A stretch of 22,950 bases of DNA from Nemertoderma westbladi (GCA_032718475.1 JAUCBJ010005735.1:1-22950); one strand, 5' to 3'; shown: positions 9,545-18,948, counted from the first letter of the stretch. Made by a program: numbers and translations. Notes: generated by a model not told the origin, from the letters alone.

Positions 9545-9704
9545 GGATGGTACAAGTCTGAGTGATGAAATATCATTATCAAGAAAAGTATTCCAGTCTG
9601 CAGGTGTCGCATAATCACCAGGTTCTAGAATAACGTATAGAGGGGTACCACCTGTTGACAAATGCCAATTGATATGCTGCAGTAGCCATGTTCCACGAGT
9701 GATT
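9545..9704 (-). CDS. Crystallin-family exon 5: motif 5
   Basis: The exon is 160 bp: one leading A and 53 codons. The acceptor is a run of T followed by AG, and the donor is GTGAGT after a complete codon (phase 0). The peptide starts ITRGTWLLQH and includes LYVILEPGDY and TPADWNTF, which resemble the strand c and tyrosine/tryptophan corner of crystallin second motifs. It ends LDNDISSLRLVPS, where DNDISS is a canonical clamp. Motifs 4 and 5 both have intact clamps. The exon lies about 200 bp from RTE copy 2, but its sequence and frame are undisturbed. The join to 2535-2641 in phase 0 is consistent, although it spans 6.9 kb of transposon-rich intron. Confidence 0.88.
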
Positions 9705-9786
9705 CTAAAAAAAAATTATAAAATACATAATTAATGTTAATGTCTACAGTTCTATAGGACATTTATTAAGCAACAAAGAAAATTGT

Positions 9787-10191
9787 GCTAATAATGCTAA
9801 TAATGCTAATAATGCTAATAATGCTAATAATGCTAATAATGCTAATAATGCTAATAATGCTAATAATGCTAATAATGCTAATAATGCTAATAATGCTAAT
9901 AATGCTAATAATGCTAATAATGCTAATAATGCTAATAATGCTAATAATGGTAATAATGCTAATAATGCTAATAATGCTAATAATGCTAATAATGCTAATA
10001 ATGCTAATAATTCTAATAATGCTAATAATGCTAATAATGCTAATAATGCTAATAATGCTAATAATGCTAATAATACTAATAATGCTAATAATGCTAATAA
10101 TGCTAATAATGCTAATAATGCTAATAATGCTAATAATGCTAATAATGCTAATAATGCTAATAATGCTAATAATGCTAATAATGCTAATAAT
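9787..10191. repeat. 9-bp satellite (GCTAATAAT), 45 units
   Basis: It is exactly 405 bp with only three variant units (near 9949, 10011 and 10073). It reads open as Met-Leu-Ile repeats on the plus strand purely because the unit is a multiple of three without stops. It lies in the intron between crystallin exons 4 and 5. Confidence 0.95.
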
Positions 10192-10431
10192 GGTGCTTTA
10201 ATTTTTGAGTGTTTGGAATGTTTTAAAAGAAAGTTGCCTTGTTTATCTGTAATTTAAATTTAGCTGGATTGTAAATAATATTGTATAAGTTAAAGTTTAT
10301 TGTAATGGTATATGTAATATTGTAAAATATTGTAAGCTCTCTGTTTATAATGATATTGTAAAAGTTGAACTTGAAGTTTATTGTAATGGCAGTCAGTATG
10401 TAAAATTGTAAAATTTAAAGTTTATAGTTAA

Positions 10432-11275
10432 GGGGGTATCACATCCTGCGAATGCAAACTGCTTCCAATTTTTTGAAAAGTTTTGGAAATTTTATTTTCC
10501 TCTAAGTTTGCGGTTTGCTAGAATGGCTTTTTTTATAATTTTTTCAACACAAAACATAACTTTTCAACAACATAATTTATTTCTTATATTCATCATTCTC
10601 TGTATGATGTTAAGGCTATTGCGACCAGGACAATTGGACCCGGAAAACTGATACCCGTAAAATTACGACCCGGTCAATTATTGTGACCTATGATTTTAGA
10701 AAAAATTTATGGGTCGCAATTGTCCGGACTCCTCTCTGTATAAAACAACCTTTTTCTCAGATTGTCGAATTTGACACTTTTCATCACTAAATTCACTACT
10801 AAAAACTTTTTTATTTTTCACTCAATTTTTATCAAACATATACCAAAATGTTCAGCAGCTTTAAGGCTACAATCGTGAGTATTGGTTTTGTAAAATATGT
10901 CCATTTGGATATTCTATGATCCATTATGCTTATCTTTGTCAATCTCAAAATATATGATGCCCTTGAAAATATAGCCCGAACATACTAAAACCCTTATAAA
11001 TTTTTCAAAAACAATAATTTCGTGCTGAAATTTTCACAAAAGATAACCTACATATCTAGGTTCATTGGGCCAAACTCTTGAATCGAGAACTGCAACCCAG
11101 TTGGTACTACAGATCCTTCTACATGATATATTTTTCATAAAAAAGCCTCAAAATCTTTACAAATGTTGATAAACACCGATTTGCACAAAAAGTGCCATAT
11201 TTTTCGAACAAAATGGTTTGCGAAGGCTATCCATACTCAGTTTTCTTAGTTAAAATACTAGTTTAAATACCCCCC
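10432..11275. mobile_element. Second TTAA-flanked non-autonomous element (844 bp)
   Basis: TTAA at 10428-10431 is followed by GGGGGTAT, and ATACCCCCC precedes TTAA at 11276-11279. Inverted ends plus TTAA suggest a piggyBac-type element, but the matching termini are only about 8-9 bp. The interior is non-coding and includes a decayed short repeat near 10621-10690 built on GACCCGG and CAATT. The same AT-rich sequence (TTTATTGTAATGG-like) lies on both sides, which fits an insertion into it. Confidence 0.45.
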
Positions 11276-11559
11276 TTAATTTCAATAATGACAGTATATT
11301 ATACGTCAGTATATCAGTATAGTTAGTATATCAGTAAAGTTAATGTCTGTTGTAATGGTAATATTAATGTCAAATTTATTGCAAAAGTTCAGCGAATTGC
11401 ATACAGTTAGTGAGTGGCAAGCTTTTATTTCGTGATGTTCCTAGATAATTAGAATCGAAATCTGAAATAATTGAAATCTGGGGCCGAGAGAAGAACATAG
11501 TTTAGGGGGTATAGGGGATAATTTATCCCTATCTGGCCCGGGGTTGGGGGTCATTTTAG

Positions 11560-11960
11560 AATTTTTTTAGATCAAAAGACTCAAAAATAGGCTCAAAAAT
11601 TACAATTTTAGTTTGCATAAGGGTTTTTGAGGTCGCTGATCACGTTAAAAACGTGAAAAAACAAAAATATGTTTTCTGGCAATGCAACCATCATATTTGG
11701 TGCTATTTTGTTCCAACCAGAAACTCGTTATAAATATTTATGTTAAAGCAAAAACATTTTTGGTTTTATTCTGGTGCCCCAAAACAAAAAGTACAAGTAG
11801 CATTATTAATTTTGAAGCTATCCTGGTTTTCGAGGACACTTATCACGATACGACTCGTTAAAAATCATATGTGGTAACGGAACTATAATTTTTGTTGTTT
11901 GTCTGGTGGGACGAAAAATTGAAGTTGCATATAATTTCAAACGGCCAAAATCAAATTTAG
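11560..11960. repeat. Degenerate tandem repeat of about 200 bp
   Basis: GTTTTTGAGGTCGCTGATCACG near 11626 resembles GTTTTCGAGGACACTTATCACG near 11827. Each is followed by a GTTAAAAA segment and a TCTGG segment. The similarity is weak and was judged by eye. Confidence 0.35.
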
Positions 11961-12228
11961 TTTGATAATACGATATTTTTGAGTGTCATATAAACCCATC
12001 ATAGACACCCATAATGTCTTAAAATCAGGTTGATTTGGTAATGATTTCATTATCAAACTTTTGCTACTTGTCTGTTTCATGCCGCGCTTTGACACATCAC
12101 CATAAAAATATTAAGCTCTCTAACAGTGTTTTATATAAATTTAATACATTAGGAGCCTCTAATGCCTCATTGTTGGGGTACAAGTACTAGGCCCATAAAC
12201 TTAACTTAATCGAATACTTAATACTTAC

Positions 12229-12346
12229 TTAATCGATGTAGCTAAGTTATTGAATCCATACACATTCAATGCCGTTTCATATGTCGAGCCATATAATGTC
12301 AAACTCTTGCCTCCAAAGTTAATATCATCAAATAATTGAATCTTTC
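12229..12346 (-). CDS. Crystallin-family exon 4: motif 4
   Basis: The exon is 118 bp: GA, 38 codons, then AA. The acceptor is GTATTTCAG and the donor is GTAAGT. The peptide KIQLFDDINFGGKSLTLYG is a textbook motif opening, with an aromatic corner, the GG hairpin and a following serine. The motif closes with GFNNLATSI, a canonical NNxxTS calcium clamp. This is the clearest crystallin motif in the window and was the anchor for the gene call. The trailing AA plus A from the next exon gives Lys, in frame. The inverted terminal repeat of the Penelope-like element starts only 18 bp upstream of this exon in the transcript. Confidence 0.9.
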
Positions 12347-12364
12347 CTGAAATACAATAATTAT

Positions 12365-12448
12365 TATAGTGGTAATTTTATTTAATTGTCGAGCAGTGAA
12401 GTAAAGCCCTTACCGGTAGGTATGCAGTACAAATGAAACAGTAAAAAA
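12365..12448 (-). repeat. Inverted terminal repeat of the Penelope-like element, 3' copy
   Basis: This is the reverse complement of 17796-17884 with a few substitutions and one short indel. The shared core is CTTACCGGTAGGTATGCAG followed by TACAAATGAAACAGTAAAAA. It ends 18 bp from crystallin exon 4. Confidence 0.8.
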
Positions 12449-12480
12449 GCAACTGACCTGTAGACGTTGCATGCAATCAG

Positions 12481-12508
12481 TGATCAGCTGACAACTGTCA
12501 GCTGATCA
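12481..12508. repeat. Perfect 13-bp hairpin with a 2-nt loop
   Basis: TGATCAGCTGACA and its exact reverse complement are separated by AC. It lies in the 3' non-coding part of the Penelope-like element, next to the hammerhead-like stretch. Confidence 0.9.
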
Positions 12509-12511
12509 GTA

Positions 12512-12541
12512 GGTTTCGCCCCAATGGGGGCTTTCTCAAGT
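12512..12541 (-). ncRNA. Degenerate hammerhead-ribozyme-like motif of the Penelope-like element
   Basis: On the minus strand, CTTGAGAAAG is followed by a CCCC/GGGG stem with a 3-nt loop and then CGAAAC. The stem II plus GAAA arrangement matches the hammerhead motifs known in Penelope-like terminal regions. The invariant CUGAUGA box is replaced by CUUGAGAAA, so cleavage activity is doubtful. Confidence 0.35.
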
Positions 12542-12625
12542 AGCTAGTGCTAGAAAGGAGACAATAGATAGAAGTTCCCAATGGAGAAAGAATGGTAAAG
12601 TGAAACAAGGTAGAAGTGTATCCGT

Positions 12626-13285
12626 CTAACCACTGGGAAGCAGCACCTGAAACTTGCGCCAATCACGTTTCTGTTTGTCAATGGCGGGCTGACGCATACG
12701 TATATAAAACATTTCAAGTTTTTGCAGGACTGGCCGCAATGGGTGCCGTGCAATTACTTTGAAATGCTTGAAGAACTCACGCCAGGCCGTCAACCACCGT
12801 GTATTGGGCTCGCCGCGGTGTGTCATATGGTTGTGAAATGTCTTGCCTTGTTCACTACCATCATTGGCCGACCCGTCTTGATGCTGTCTAATGCGTTCAA
12901 ACAAGAGCTGGATGGTATGTCCAACATATTCCCCCTTACAAGCGGGACAAAAGAAAGAATAAATTACGTTAGATACAAGAATATCTGGAACCGGATGTTT
13001 CAATGATGGTAGTGATTGGTGCAGTTTGGCAGTTGTGTAAACAAACCGCACTGGCCGTGTGCAAGACCTTGGTACTAGACCACGCAACCTACGAACAAAC
13101 AGTTTGGTGGCCCGACGGCGGTACTCAAACTTACAGATAATGGGCCTGAGATTTTCCGACGGTTCCAGCTCCACCGGGTCAATAACCTCTGAGGGTGTAA
13201 CCGCAGTCACCTCGCTCTCACTACTATTGCCAGGACGCCCCCTAGCGATTGAGCTAAGTGAACCTAAGATTGGGGTGGAGGGCAT
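12626..13285 (-). pseudogene. GIY-YIG endonuclease domain of the Penelope-like element
   Basis: The frame is 219 codons. Residues 106-125 hold the GIY-YIG core as NVIYSFFCPACKGEYVGHT, with the CxxC insertion typical of Penelope endonucleases between the VIY and YVG halves. A conserved Arg lies in FERIRQH (about 131), and the catalytic Glu is in LEMFYI (about 191), followed by QPAIDKQ. An upstream basic stretch, KLFVRRLRGLVPRS, belongs to the linker. The first methionine overlaps the end of the RT frame in a different phase, which suggests an internal deletion joined RT to linker. The domain itself reads without stops. In life it nicks the target DNA during retrotransposition. Confidence 0.85.
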
Positions 13286-13515
13286 TGACCTCTCTCAACT
13301 TCTCAGTGGGGTCGTTATTACCAACACTGAACACGTCGTCAACATACCTCTCACTAAGCTTGGTACCCACTGCGATCTGCTCGTCAAACTGAGACAGAAA
13401 GATGTTGGCGAGTATGGGACCCAATGGGGAATCCATGGCGACACCATCCTTCTGACAGCAGTATGTAGTTACCACGGTGATCTAGGAATACAACATCCTG
13501 TGTAGCCACCAACAT
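13254..13515 (-). pseudogene. Penelope-like reverse transcriptase, C-proximal part
   Basis: This continues the RT after the LINE insertion: MLVATQDVVFLDHRGNY, then a frame change within 13455-13464, then QKDGVAMDSPLGPILANIFL (motif B region). The RT box C reads SERYVDDVF, with both catalytic Asp residues present. The usual GVAMGSPL is GVAMDSPL here. The frame stops just after LHPNLRFT. The thumb and linker that normally follow are missing, so the gene jumps to the GIY-YIG part in another frame. Those features make the copy non-functional. Confidence 0.85.
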
Positions 13516-13521
13516 TAGACG
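13516..13521. repeat. Target-site duplication TAGACG, left copy of RTE copy 3
   Basis: It is identical to 17254-17259. A single copy restores the Penelope RT codons for Phe-Ile-Arg-Leu-Met in frame. Confidence 0.85.
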
Positions 13522-13945
13522 CCCAGGTCAGGTCAGGTATTCTAGGTCATTGATCAAGAAAACTTGCCACCTCCACCTTGCCACCGAAGGAGGTGCCACC
13601 TGTAGCTGCATAGACCCTCTTACTAGGGCAAATCTGATCCTGTAACTAGGACCCCCTTCGTTCTGGGATAAGGACGCCCTTGGTCCTGGATTAAGGACCC
13701 ATATACTTGGCTGCAGGGGTATATGGCCTGACCAGGCAGATGGTGATCTACCAATGGCTGGTTAGGAGTAGAGTGTTCTCATGACCACTCTGAGAGCACT
13801 TCACTGCGACCTGCACCTGGCAGCAAGGGTACAGGGCATGACCCAGCAGATGAGCTGCAACAGCCAATGGTGGGTCATGTACGCCGGAGTAGATATGGGT
13901 GATGGGCCTCATATCTGACTCCATTGCGACACCCACCCTGTGAAA

Positions 13946-16900
13946 ATGGCAAACCAGGGTGTGGTATTTGCCCCGAGAGCTGACTCGGCAAAAAAGCACC
14001 CACCAACCCCCACTATGGATTACATTAGCAATGCGGAGGTCCGGCCACTAGAGGCCAGTGGAATTACCAGACACAATCGGCCTCACAGGCGTCAGTTAAG
14101 GCTGTCTCACCCCCTACTGGAGAGAGAGCAGCCAACAATTCTTTGAGTCCCTTTCCTGATGACCTTTCTGGCCCAAACCCTGGGTCACCAGGGAGGCCAG
14201 ATTGTGATGGGGAGAGGGATTCTGGAGTTGGAGGCTACTCTCATGTTCCACCCCGACCAACAAAGCCATTGGTGAATCTGAGGCAAGTCACTAGACTAGC
14301 CTCAGTAAACACCCTAACACTTGGGTCCCCAATGCGACAAGGTGAGCTGACTGCCTTGGCAGATAAGCTTTCTCTTAGCGCAGTGGGTGTTCAAGAGCAC
14401 CGAATGCAGACTGGACAGACTGATGAGGTTCTGATTAAGGACATGGGGGGCGGTTGGCGACTCGCCCTCGCGTCAGCAGATGATAGTGGCAATGGTGGAA
14501 TTGGTCTTGATGAATCCAACTGCACATGCAGCATTGGACAAAATAGACCAAATCTCTAACCGCATCATCCGTTGCCACTTCTCATGTTCTGGAAGACTGG
14601 CTAAGAAGTTTCCTAAGGTGGTTCTGATTGTGTGCTACTCTCCAACTAGTGTTGCCCCTGTAGAGGAGGTGGAAAATTTCTACCACAATCTACAAGCAGC
14701 TACTGATGGAGTGGATCAGCATGCATTCTTAACATTCCTGGGAGACTTTAATGCAAGTCTGCATCAATCACCTACATCGCCCTGGGTCTATAGCAATAGT
14801 GTTAACCGAAATTCTGTCCATCTTCAGGATTTTATCTCTGGAAATGGATTGTTTTCGGCTGGAACCCAGTTCAAGAAGCGAACTGGAAAGCTATGGACTC
14901 ATAGTGGACCCAGTGGTCACAAGTCCCAGATAGACCATATTCTGTTTTGTAGGAAATACAGGAGCTCTATACAAGACTGTAATGCATTTACACTTCGACC
15001 CTTCTCCAGTGATCACCGCCTTATTGTGGCCAAGGTACTTAGTCTGCGTGCTAGCAGAACAACGAAATCTGCCTTGCCGCGGCATGACTGGTCCTCTCTG
15101 TTGCAACAGCCAAGTGTGAGATCCAGCTTCACACTACAACTGAGCCACAGGTATGAGGCTCTTGCCTCTGAGGCGGCAGATCACTGTGAGGGCTATACTG
15201 CCTTTACAGAAGCAGTTAAGTTAGCAGCTGCAGAAACAGTTCCTGTATACCCTCGAAACAGGAAAAGGGCCCCCTGGACTGACAACAAAATTCAGAAGTG
15301 CCGAAATGACTTTCATAAGGCGCAGAAAGAGTCCCGACTCAAACAGACTACAGCGGCCAAGAATGGAGTTAAGGCTGCATCTAGGTCCCTGAACAGGCAG
15401 TACTCTGTTAATCTACAGGAGCTAATAAACCAACAGGTTGATGCCATCAATGATGCTGACGACAGCAGGCAATCATCCCAGGCATGGAAATCGATCAATC
15501 TGCTTACTGGGTGGAAAAGCCAACCAACCACCAAGGTTAAGGCTGAATCACCAGCCGATCGCCTCAATGGTTGGAAAGCCCACTTTGAAAAGCTCCTCAA
15601 TAATGACAGGGTATTGCCTGATAACTTTATAGAAGTAAAAGTGTCTGAGTCTGTACTCCCAGATATTCCCATTGGCGATATCTCCTTTGCAGAAGTGAAG
15701 GCTGCTGCAAAGAGCATTAAGACCAATCGTGCCAGTGGAGTAGATGGTGTTCCCCCTGAGGTCTTTAAAATACCTGAGTGTTTAAAGCTCATCTATCCCA
15801 TCATAGTAGACATGTACCGAACAACAAGAGTCCCACAAGAAATGAAAACAAATAAGTTGGTGCCAGTTCCCAAGAAGGGCAACCTAACACTCTATGGTTC
15901 TTTTCGGGGAATCTCATTGATCTCGATTGCTGTAAAGCTATACAATAGGATTCTATTAAATCGCATCAGGGATCCCATTGAGAGACTGCTCCGTGGAAAT
16001 CAGAATGGGTTCCGTAAAGGTCGTGGGACCATGGAGCCCATTTTGGCACTTTGAAGGATAATTGAAGAATTATCAAAAAAGAAAGACAGGCATCTGGCTG
16101 TTATCTTTGTTGACTTCTTCAAGGCCTTTGATTCAGTCTCTCGGTCACGTATGTTCAGCATACTTTCATTATATGGGATTCCTGATGAAATTATTGCAGC
16201 AATCAGATCAGTATGATGGTTCGACAACATTTGTGTCTACTGGTGATGGTGACACAGAACCATTTGAAGTGTTATGGGGCGTCATCCAAGGAGACACACT
16301 TGCACCATTCTTGTTCATTATTGTGGTTGACTATGTTCTACGCATGTCCTTAGATCATCATAATGATGATGGGGTGATGATAACTCCACCTACTGGCCCC
16401 AGAAGTCGAGGAAATCCTGCCAAGTACCTAACTGATCTAGACTTTGCTGATGACTTAGGAGTACTCTCAGAATCATTAGAGGGAGCCCAACGGCTCCTCA
16501 GCTCATTAGAACATGCTGCTTCTAGTGTTGGTCTTTTTATTAACTCCAGAAAGACCAAAATTCTGACAGTTAACTTTGAAAGTCCTCAGCAAGTCTCTGA
16601 TCGGATGAGCATAAGCTCAAAGGATGGTATGCTTGAGCATGTGGACGACTTCTGTTACCTGGGATCATGGATCCGGAATTCAGGTGAGGACCTTCGAATA
16701 CGTAAGGGAAAGGCATGGGCAGCCTTGAATAGGCTTTCCAGGATTTGGAAGTCACCTAGAATTAATCGGAAACTTAAGGTCCGATTATTTAGAGCAGCAG
16801 TAGTTCCAGTACTCCTCTACGGGAGTCCATGCTGGGCTCTAACTGCTGAGGAAACCAAATCTCTGGATGGCACATTCACAAGAATGCGACGCCGGGTTCA

Positions 16901-17195
16901 TTGTGTCAAGTACAATGCACACTTCTCCAACCAGACACTATATAACATTGGAGGTGTCTCATTGGTTCCCCCAAGCTTGACACTAGAACAAAATCGCCTC
17001 TGCTTTGCAGGACATTGCTTTCGCCGTGAGGACCAGCCAGTGCATAATCTTGTACTTTGGCAGCCTCATGGAGTGAATAAGCATGGTGGACAGCCCATGA
17101 CTTTCTTGAGACGCATCTTAAAGGACACTGGCCTTAAAGATGCAGATGATCTAGCAAATGTCATGGGTGATAGGGAGTTGTGGCAATTTTGTTGA
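13946..17195 (+). pseudogene. RTE endonuclease/reverse transcriptase polyprotein, broken
   Basis: The coding sequence falls in three frames. A start near 13946 reads to 14143, with a probable frame change between 14029 and 14140. The APE endonuclease follows with NTLTL and VQEHRM (catalytic Glu); a second frame change near 14510 precedes CYSP, FLGDFN, SQIDH and FSSDHRL. The RT part has ASGVDGVPPEV, NGFRKGRG, FVDFFKAFD (motif A), GVIQGDTLAP (motif B) and DFADD (motif C). A TGA interrupts at 16052-16054. A 2-bp loss near 16214 is visible because the copy at 9072-9332 retains AC there. Near 17184, five bases present in the copy at 1041-1223 are missing, so the frame ends early. It would have produced the nickase/polymerase for target-primed reverse transcription. 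Confidence 0.9.
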
Positions 17196-17220
17196 CAAGC
17201 CGGCACAGCATTCTTAAAAA

Positions 17221-17253
17221 TGCAGCTGCAATGCAGCATGCCGATCCTAGTAG
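17221..17253 (+). other. RTE 3' tail with hairpin
   Basis: The tail contains GCTGCAATGCAGC, a self-complementary 6-bp stem, followed by CATGCCGATCC and AGTAG. The same tail appears in the small copy at 1004-1248, ending at AGTAG just before that copy's target duplication. RTE reverse transcriptases usually recognise the 3' end of their own RNA, so this is a candidate recognition hairpin (inference). Confidence 0.6.
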
Positions 17254-17259
17254 TAGACG
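17254..17259. repeat. Target-site duplication TAGACG, right copy of RTE copy 3
   Basis: It directly follows the AGTAG 3' tail of the LINE and pairs with 13516-13521. Confidence 0.85.
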
Positions 17260-17791
17260 AATAAATTTGTCTTTGTTGATAGGCTGGTCAGGATGTTGCT
17301 CGTACAGTAGATCAGCAGCAAGGTGCACCGCCTCCTTGAGTGGAATGTTAGTGAATAAACTCACAACGTCCAGGGAGTAGAGGTGGTCCATGGGTTCTAC
17401 CTCCAGTGCAACGAGACGATCGGCAGCCCCAGTGCTGTTTGTACCGATTCTACCCTCTGACAGCACCTCCAACATGTCCCTGAGATACTCAGCGACAGGG
17501 TGGTAGATGCTGCCAGGCATTGAAGTTATCGGGCGGAGAGGGACACCAGCCTTGTGGACCTTGGCGAGGCCATACAGCCTCGGCGGAGTAGTATCCTTGC
17601 GCGGTAGTAACTTTGCTAGGAGTTCCTTACTCTCCTTACCCACAATACTGGTGACCTCGTTCCGTATAACCTCGGCCCTGCGATGGTACACGTCGATCTT
17701 AACAGCACTAGGACGACCGGGAGGTGGACCAAACTTAGCCAGGTCTGCGATGAGTGTATCAGCCTTGGCCAGATGGCCTTGTGATCGGCCA
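17254..17791 (-). pseudogene. Penelope-like reverse transcriptase, N-proximal part
   Basis: Reading down from about 17791, the frame gives an ADLAKFGPPPGRPSAV segment, then TPPRLYGLAKVHKAGVPLRP and ITSMPGS. This is the Penelope RT block that places a Lys-His pair before the fingers. RT motif A follows as LYSLDVVSLFTNIPL with its catalytic Asp. The frame is open to KDKFIRL at 17254, where the RTE insertion begins. The apparent continuation into RTE sequence (to 17161) is an artefact of the junction. The first part of the RT domain is absent. With one target duplication removed, the frame resumes exactly at 13515. This is a dead fragment. Confidence 0.85.
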
Positions 17792-17795
17792 GTGA

Positions 17796-17884
17796 TTTTT
17801 TACTGTTTCATTTGTACTGCATACCTACCGGTAAGGTTTTTACTTCACTGCTTGACAATTAAACAAAACTACAGTACCACTATA
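17796..17884 (+). repeat. Inverted terminal repeat of the Penelope-like element, 5' copy
   Basis: It matches 12365-12448 in inverse orientation and marks the 5' boundary of the element. No convincing target duplication was seen outside the pair. Confidence 0.8.
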
Positions 17885-18530
17885 TTGCATTAACTCAAGC
17901 TTTTTAATTCTAACAATAATTATTATTTGAACTACAAAATATTTAATAATTATATATAATTATAGGGGGTGCCATTACTGCTAAACTTAAAGAAAAAATA
18001 ATATTAGTTAACTTTTGAAAAAATTTTGAACTGGAAAATATTTATTAGTGAGAAAAAATAATGTAACAGATTTAACCCTGTGTACACTTCTCAAAAAGCA
18101 ATATGCCATCTAAAATAAGCCATCTTACCATTTTACAGCAATTTTTCTTACCATTTTTTATTACCCATGCATGATAAAGGAGTCGCTACCCAATAACATA
18201 AGGGGGTAACAAAACTCACTTTGTGACCAAAAGGTGCTAAAATGTAAATCACCATCAGATGTTTCATTATTTATACAGTAATGATTTGAGCAATTCTGGA
18301 ATGCCCCATAGTTTTACACAGGCAAGGACATACCTTTACTTTAACCTTGTGCTATACCATAGTCCTGCACGAGGCAGACTCGGGGGACATCATCTAGTTG
18401 CATTAAACTGTGAATAGCAATTTATTTTTGAAATTAAAAAAAAACAGGATTTTGACTTCTACTTTTGATGTTTGATGGGATTAGGGCTGGTTATCCCGGG
18501 ATACCTGAAGAAAATGACAATGCCGGAATC
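17885..18530. other. Intronic AT-rich sequence, nothing recognised
   Basis: No open frame, motif or repeat stood out between the Penelope-like end and the RTE scrap. Confidence 0.5.
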
Positions 18531-18570
18531 CAAGTGTGTCTCCTTGGAGGACGCCCCATAACACTTCAAA
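18531..18570 (-). mobile_element. 40-bp RTE scrap
   Basis: It is the reverse complement of copy 3 around 16261-16302 with one mismatch in 40. It includes CTCCTTGGAGGACGCCCC, the RT motif B region. Homology stops sharply on both sides. Confidence 0.75.
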
Positions 18571-18948
18571 AAGTAGTTAGAAGTAGTTAGATACTTTTTA
18601 TTTGAGTATTTGAGTGTCAGAATCACCAGTTTTACAAAGTTCCCAAATGTCATGAATCTATCATTGAGTTGCAAGTTTAACAGTGTATTCAGTATTATTC
18701 TATGTATTTTCACTTATATCACCAATTTGTGTTAGGGGATTTTGATTTGTTTTAGGACGAATTGTTCACGTTTCAATTTTCTGAGATATTTCAACTTAAC
18801 TTTAACCTTAACTTATTTATTAACTTTCATAAAGTCCCTTTTGATTTAAAAATCGTTAAATTATATTTTCCAAGTTTTCCTCATTTCCTCGTATTATTTA
18901 AAAAATATCTTGCTGCCCAACTTAATAAATTTAATTGAACAAACTTAC

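Larger units (their letters stand above)
13522..17253 (+). mobile_element. RTE-type non-LTR retrotransposon, nearly full length (copy 3)
   Basis: The insertion is flanked by TAGACG at 13516-13521 and 17254-17259, and removing it restores the Penelope RT reading frame. It starts with repeated GGTCA units (CCCAGGTCAGGTCAGG). About 420 bp of leader precede the first methionine, then come APE endonuclease and RT domains. The 3' end is a short tail with a GCTGCA/TGCAGC hairpin closing on AGTAG. An RTE-clade assignment rests on the NTLTL, QEHR, SQIDH and FADD motifs and on the compact ORF. Four or more disabling changes show that it is inactive. Confidence 0.9.
12365..17884 (-). mobile_element. Penelope-like element, split by an RTE LINE
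   Basis: Minus-strand remnants of a Penelope-like RT occur at 17254-17791 and 13254-13515, and a GIY-YIG endonuclease lies at 12626-13285. The ends are inverted copies of one another (12365-12448 and 17796-17884). Penelope-like elements often carry such terminal repeats, in direct or inverted orientation. The RT N-terminus is missing, so the copy is 5' truncated before the 5' repeat. The plus-strand RTE insertion at 13522-17253 separates the two RT halves. Without it the element is about 1.8 kb, well below a full-length copy. It fills most of the intron between crystallin exons 3 and 4. Confidence 0.85.

Noticed and set aside
9785-10201. 138-codon Met-Leu-Ile repeat protein
   Set aside because: It is only a reading of the 9-bp satellite, which has no stop in that frame.
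12722-13505. Plus-strand open frames of 94 and 148 codons
   Set aside because: They are antisense to the Penelope GIY-YIG and RT sequence, whose motifs are clear on the minus strand.
15313-15792. 159-codon minus-strand open frame
   Set aside because: It is a shadow of the RTE polyprotein, which carries the recognisable motifs on the plus strand.
17161-17253. C-terminal extension of the Penelope RT fragment into GSACCIAAAFLRM-like residues
   Set aside because: This part is the reverse complement of the RTE 3' end beyond the target duplication, so it is a junction artefact.
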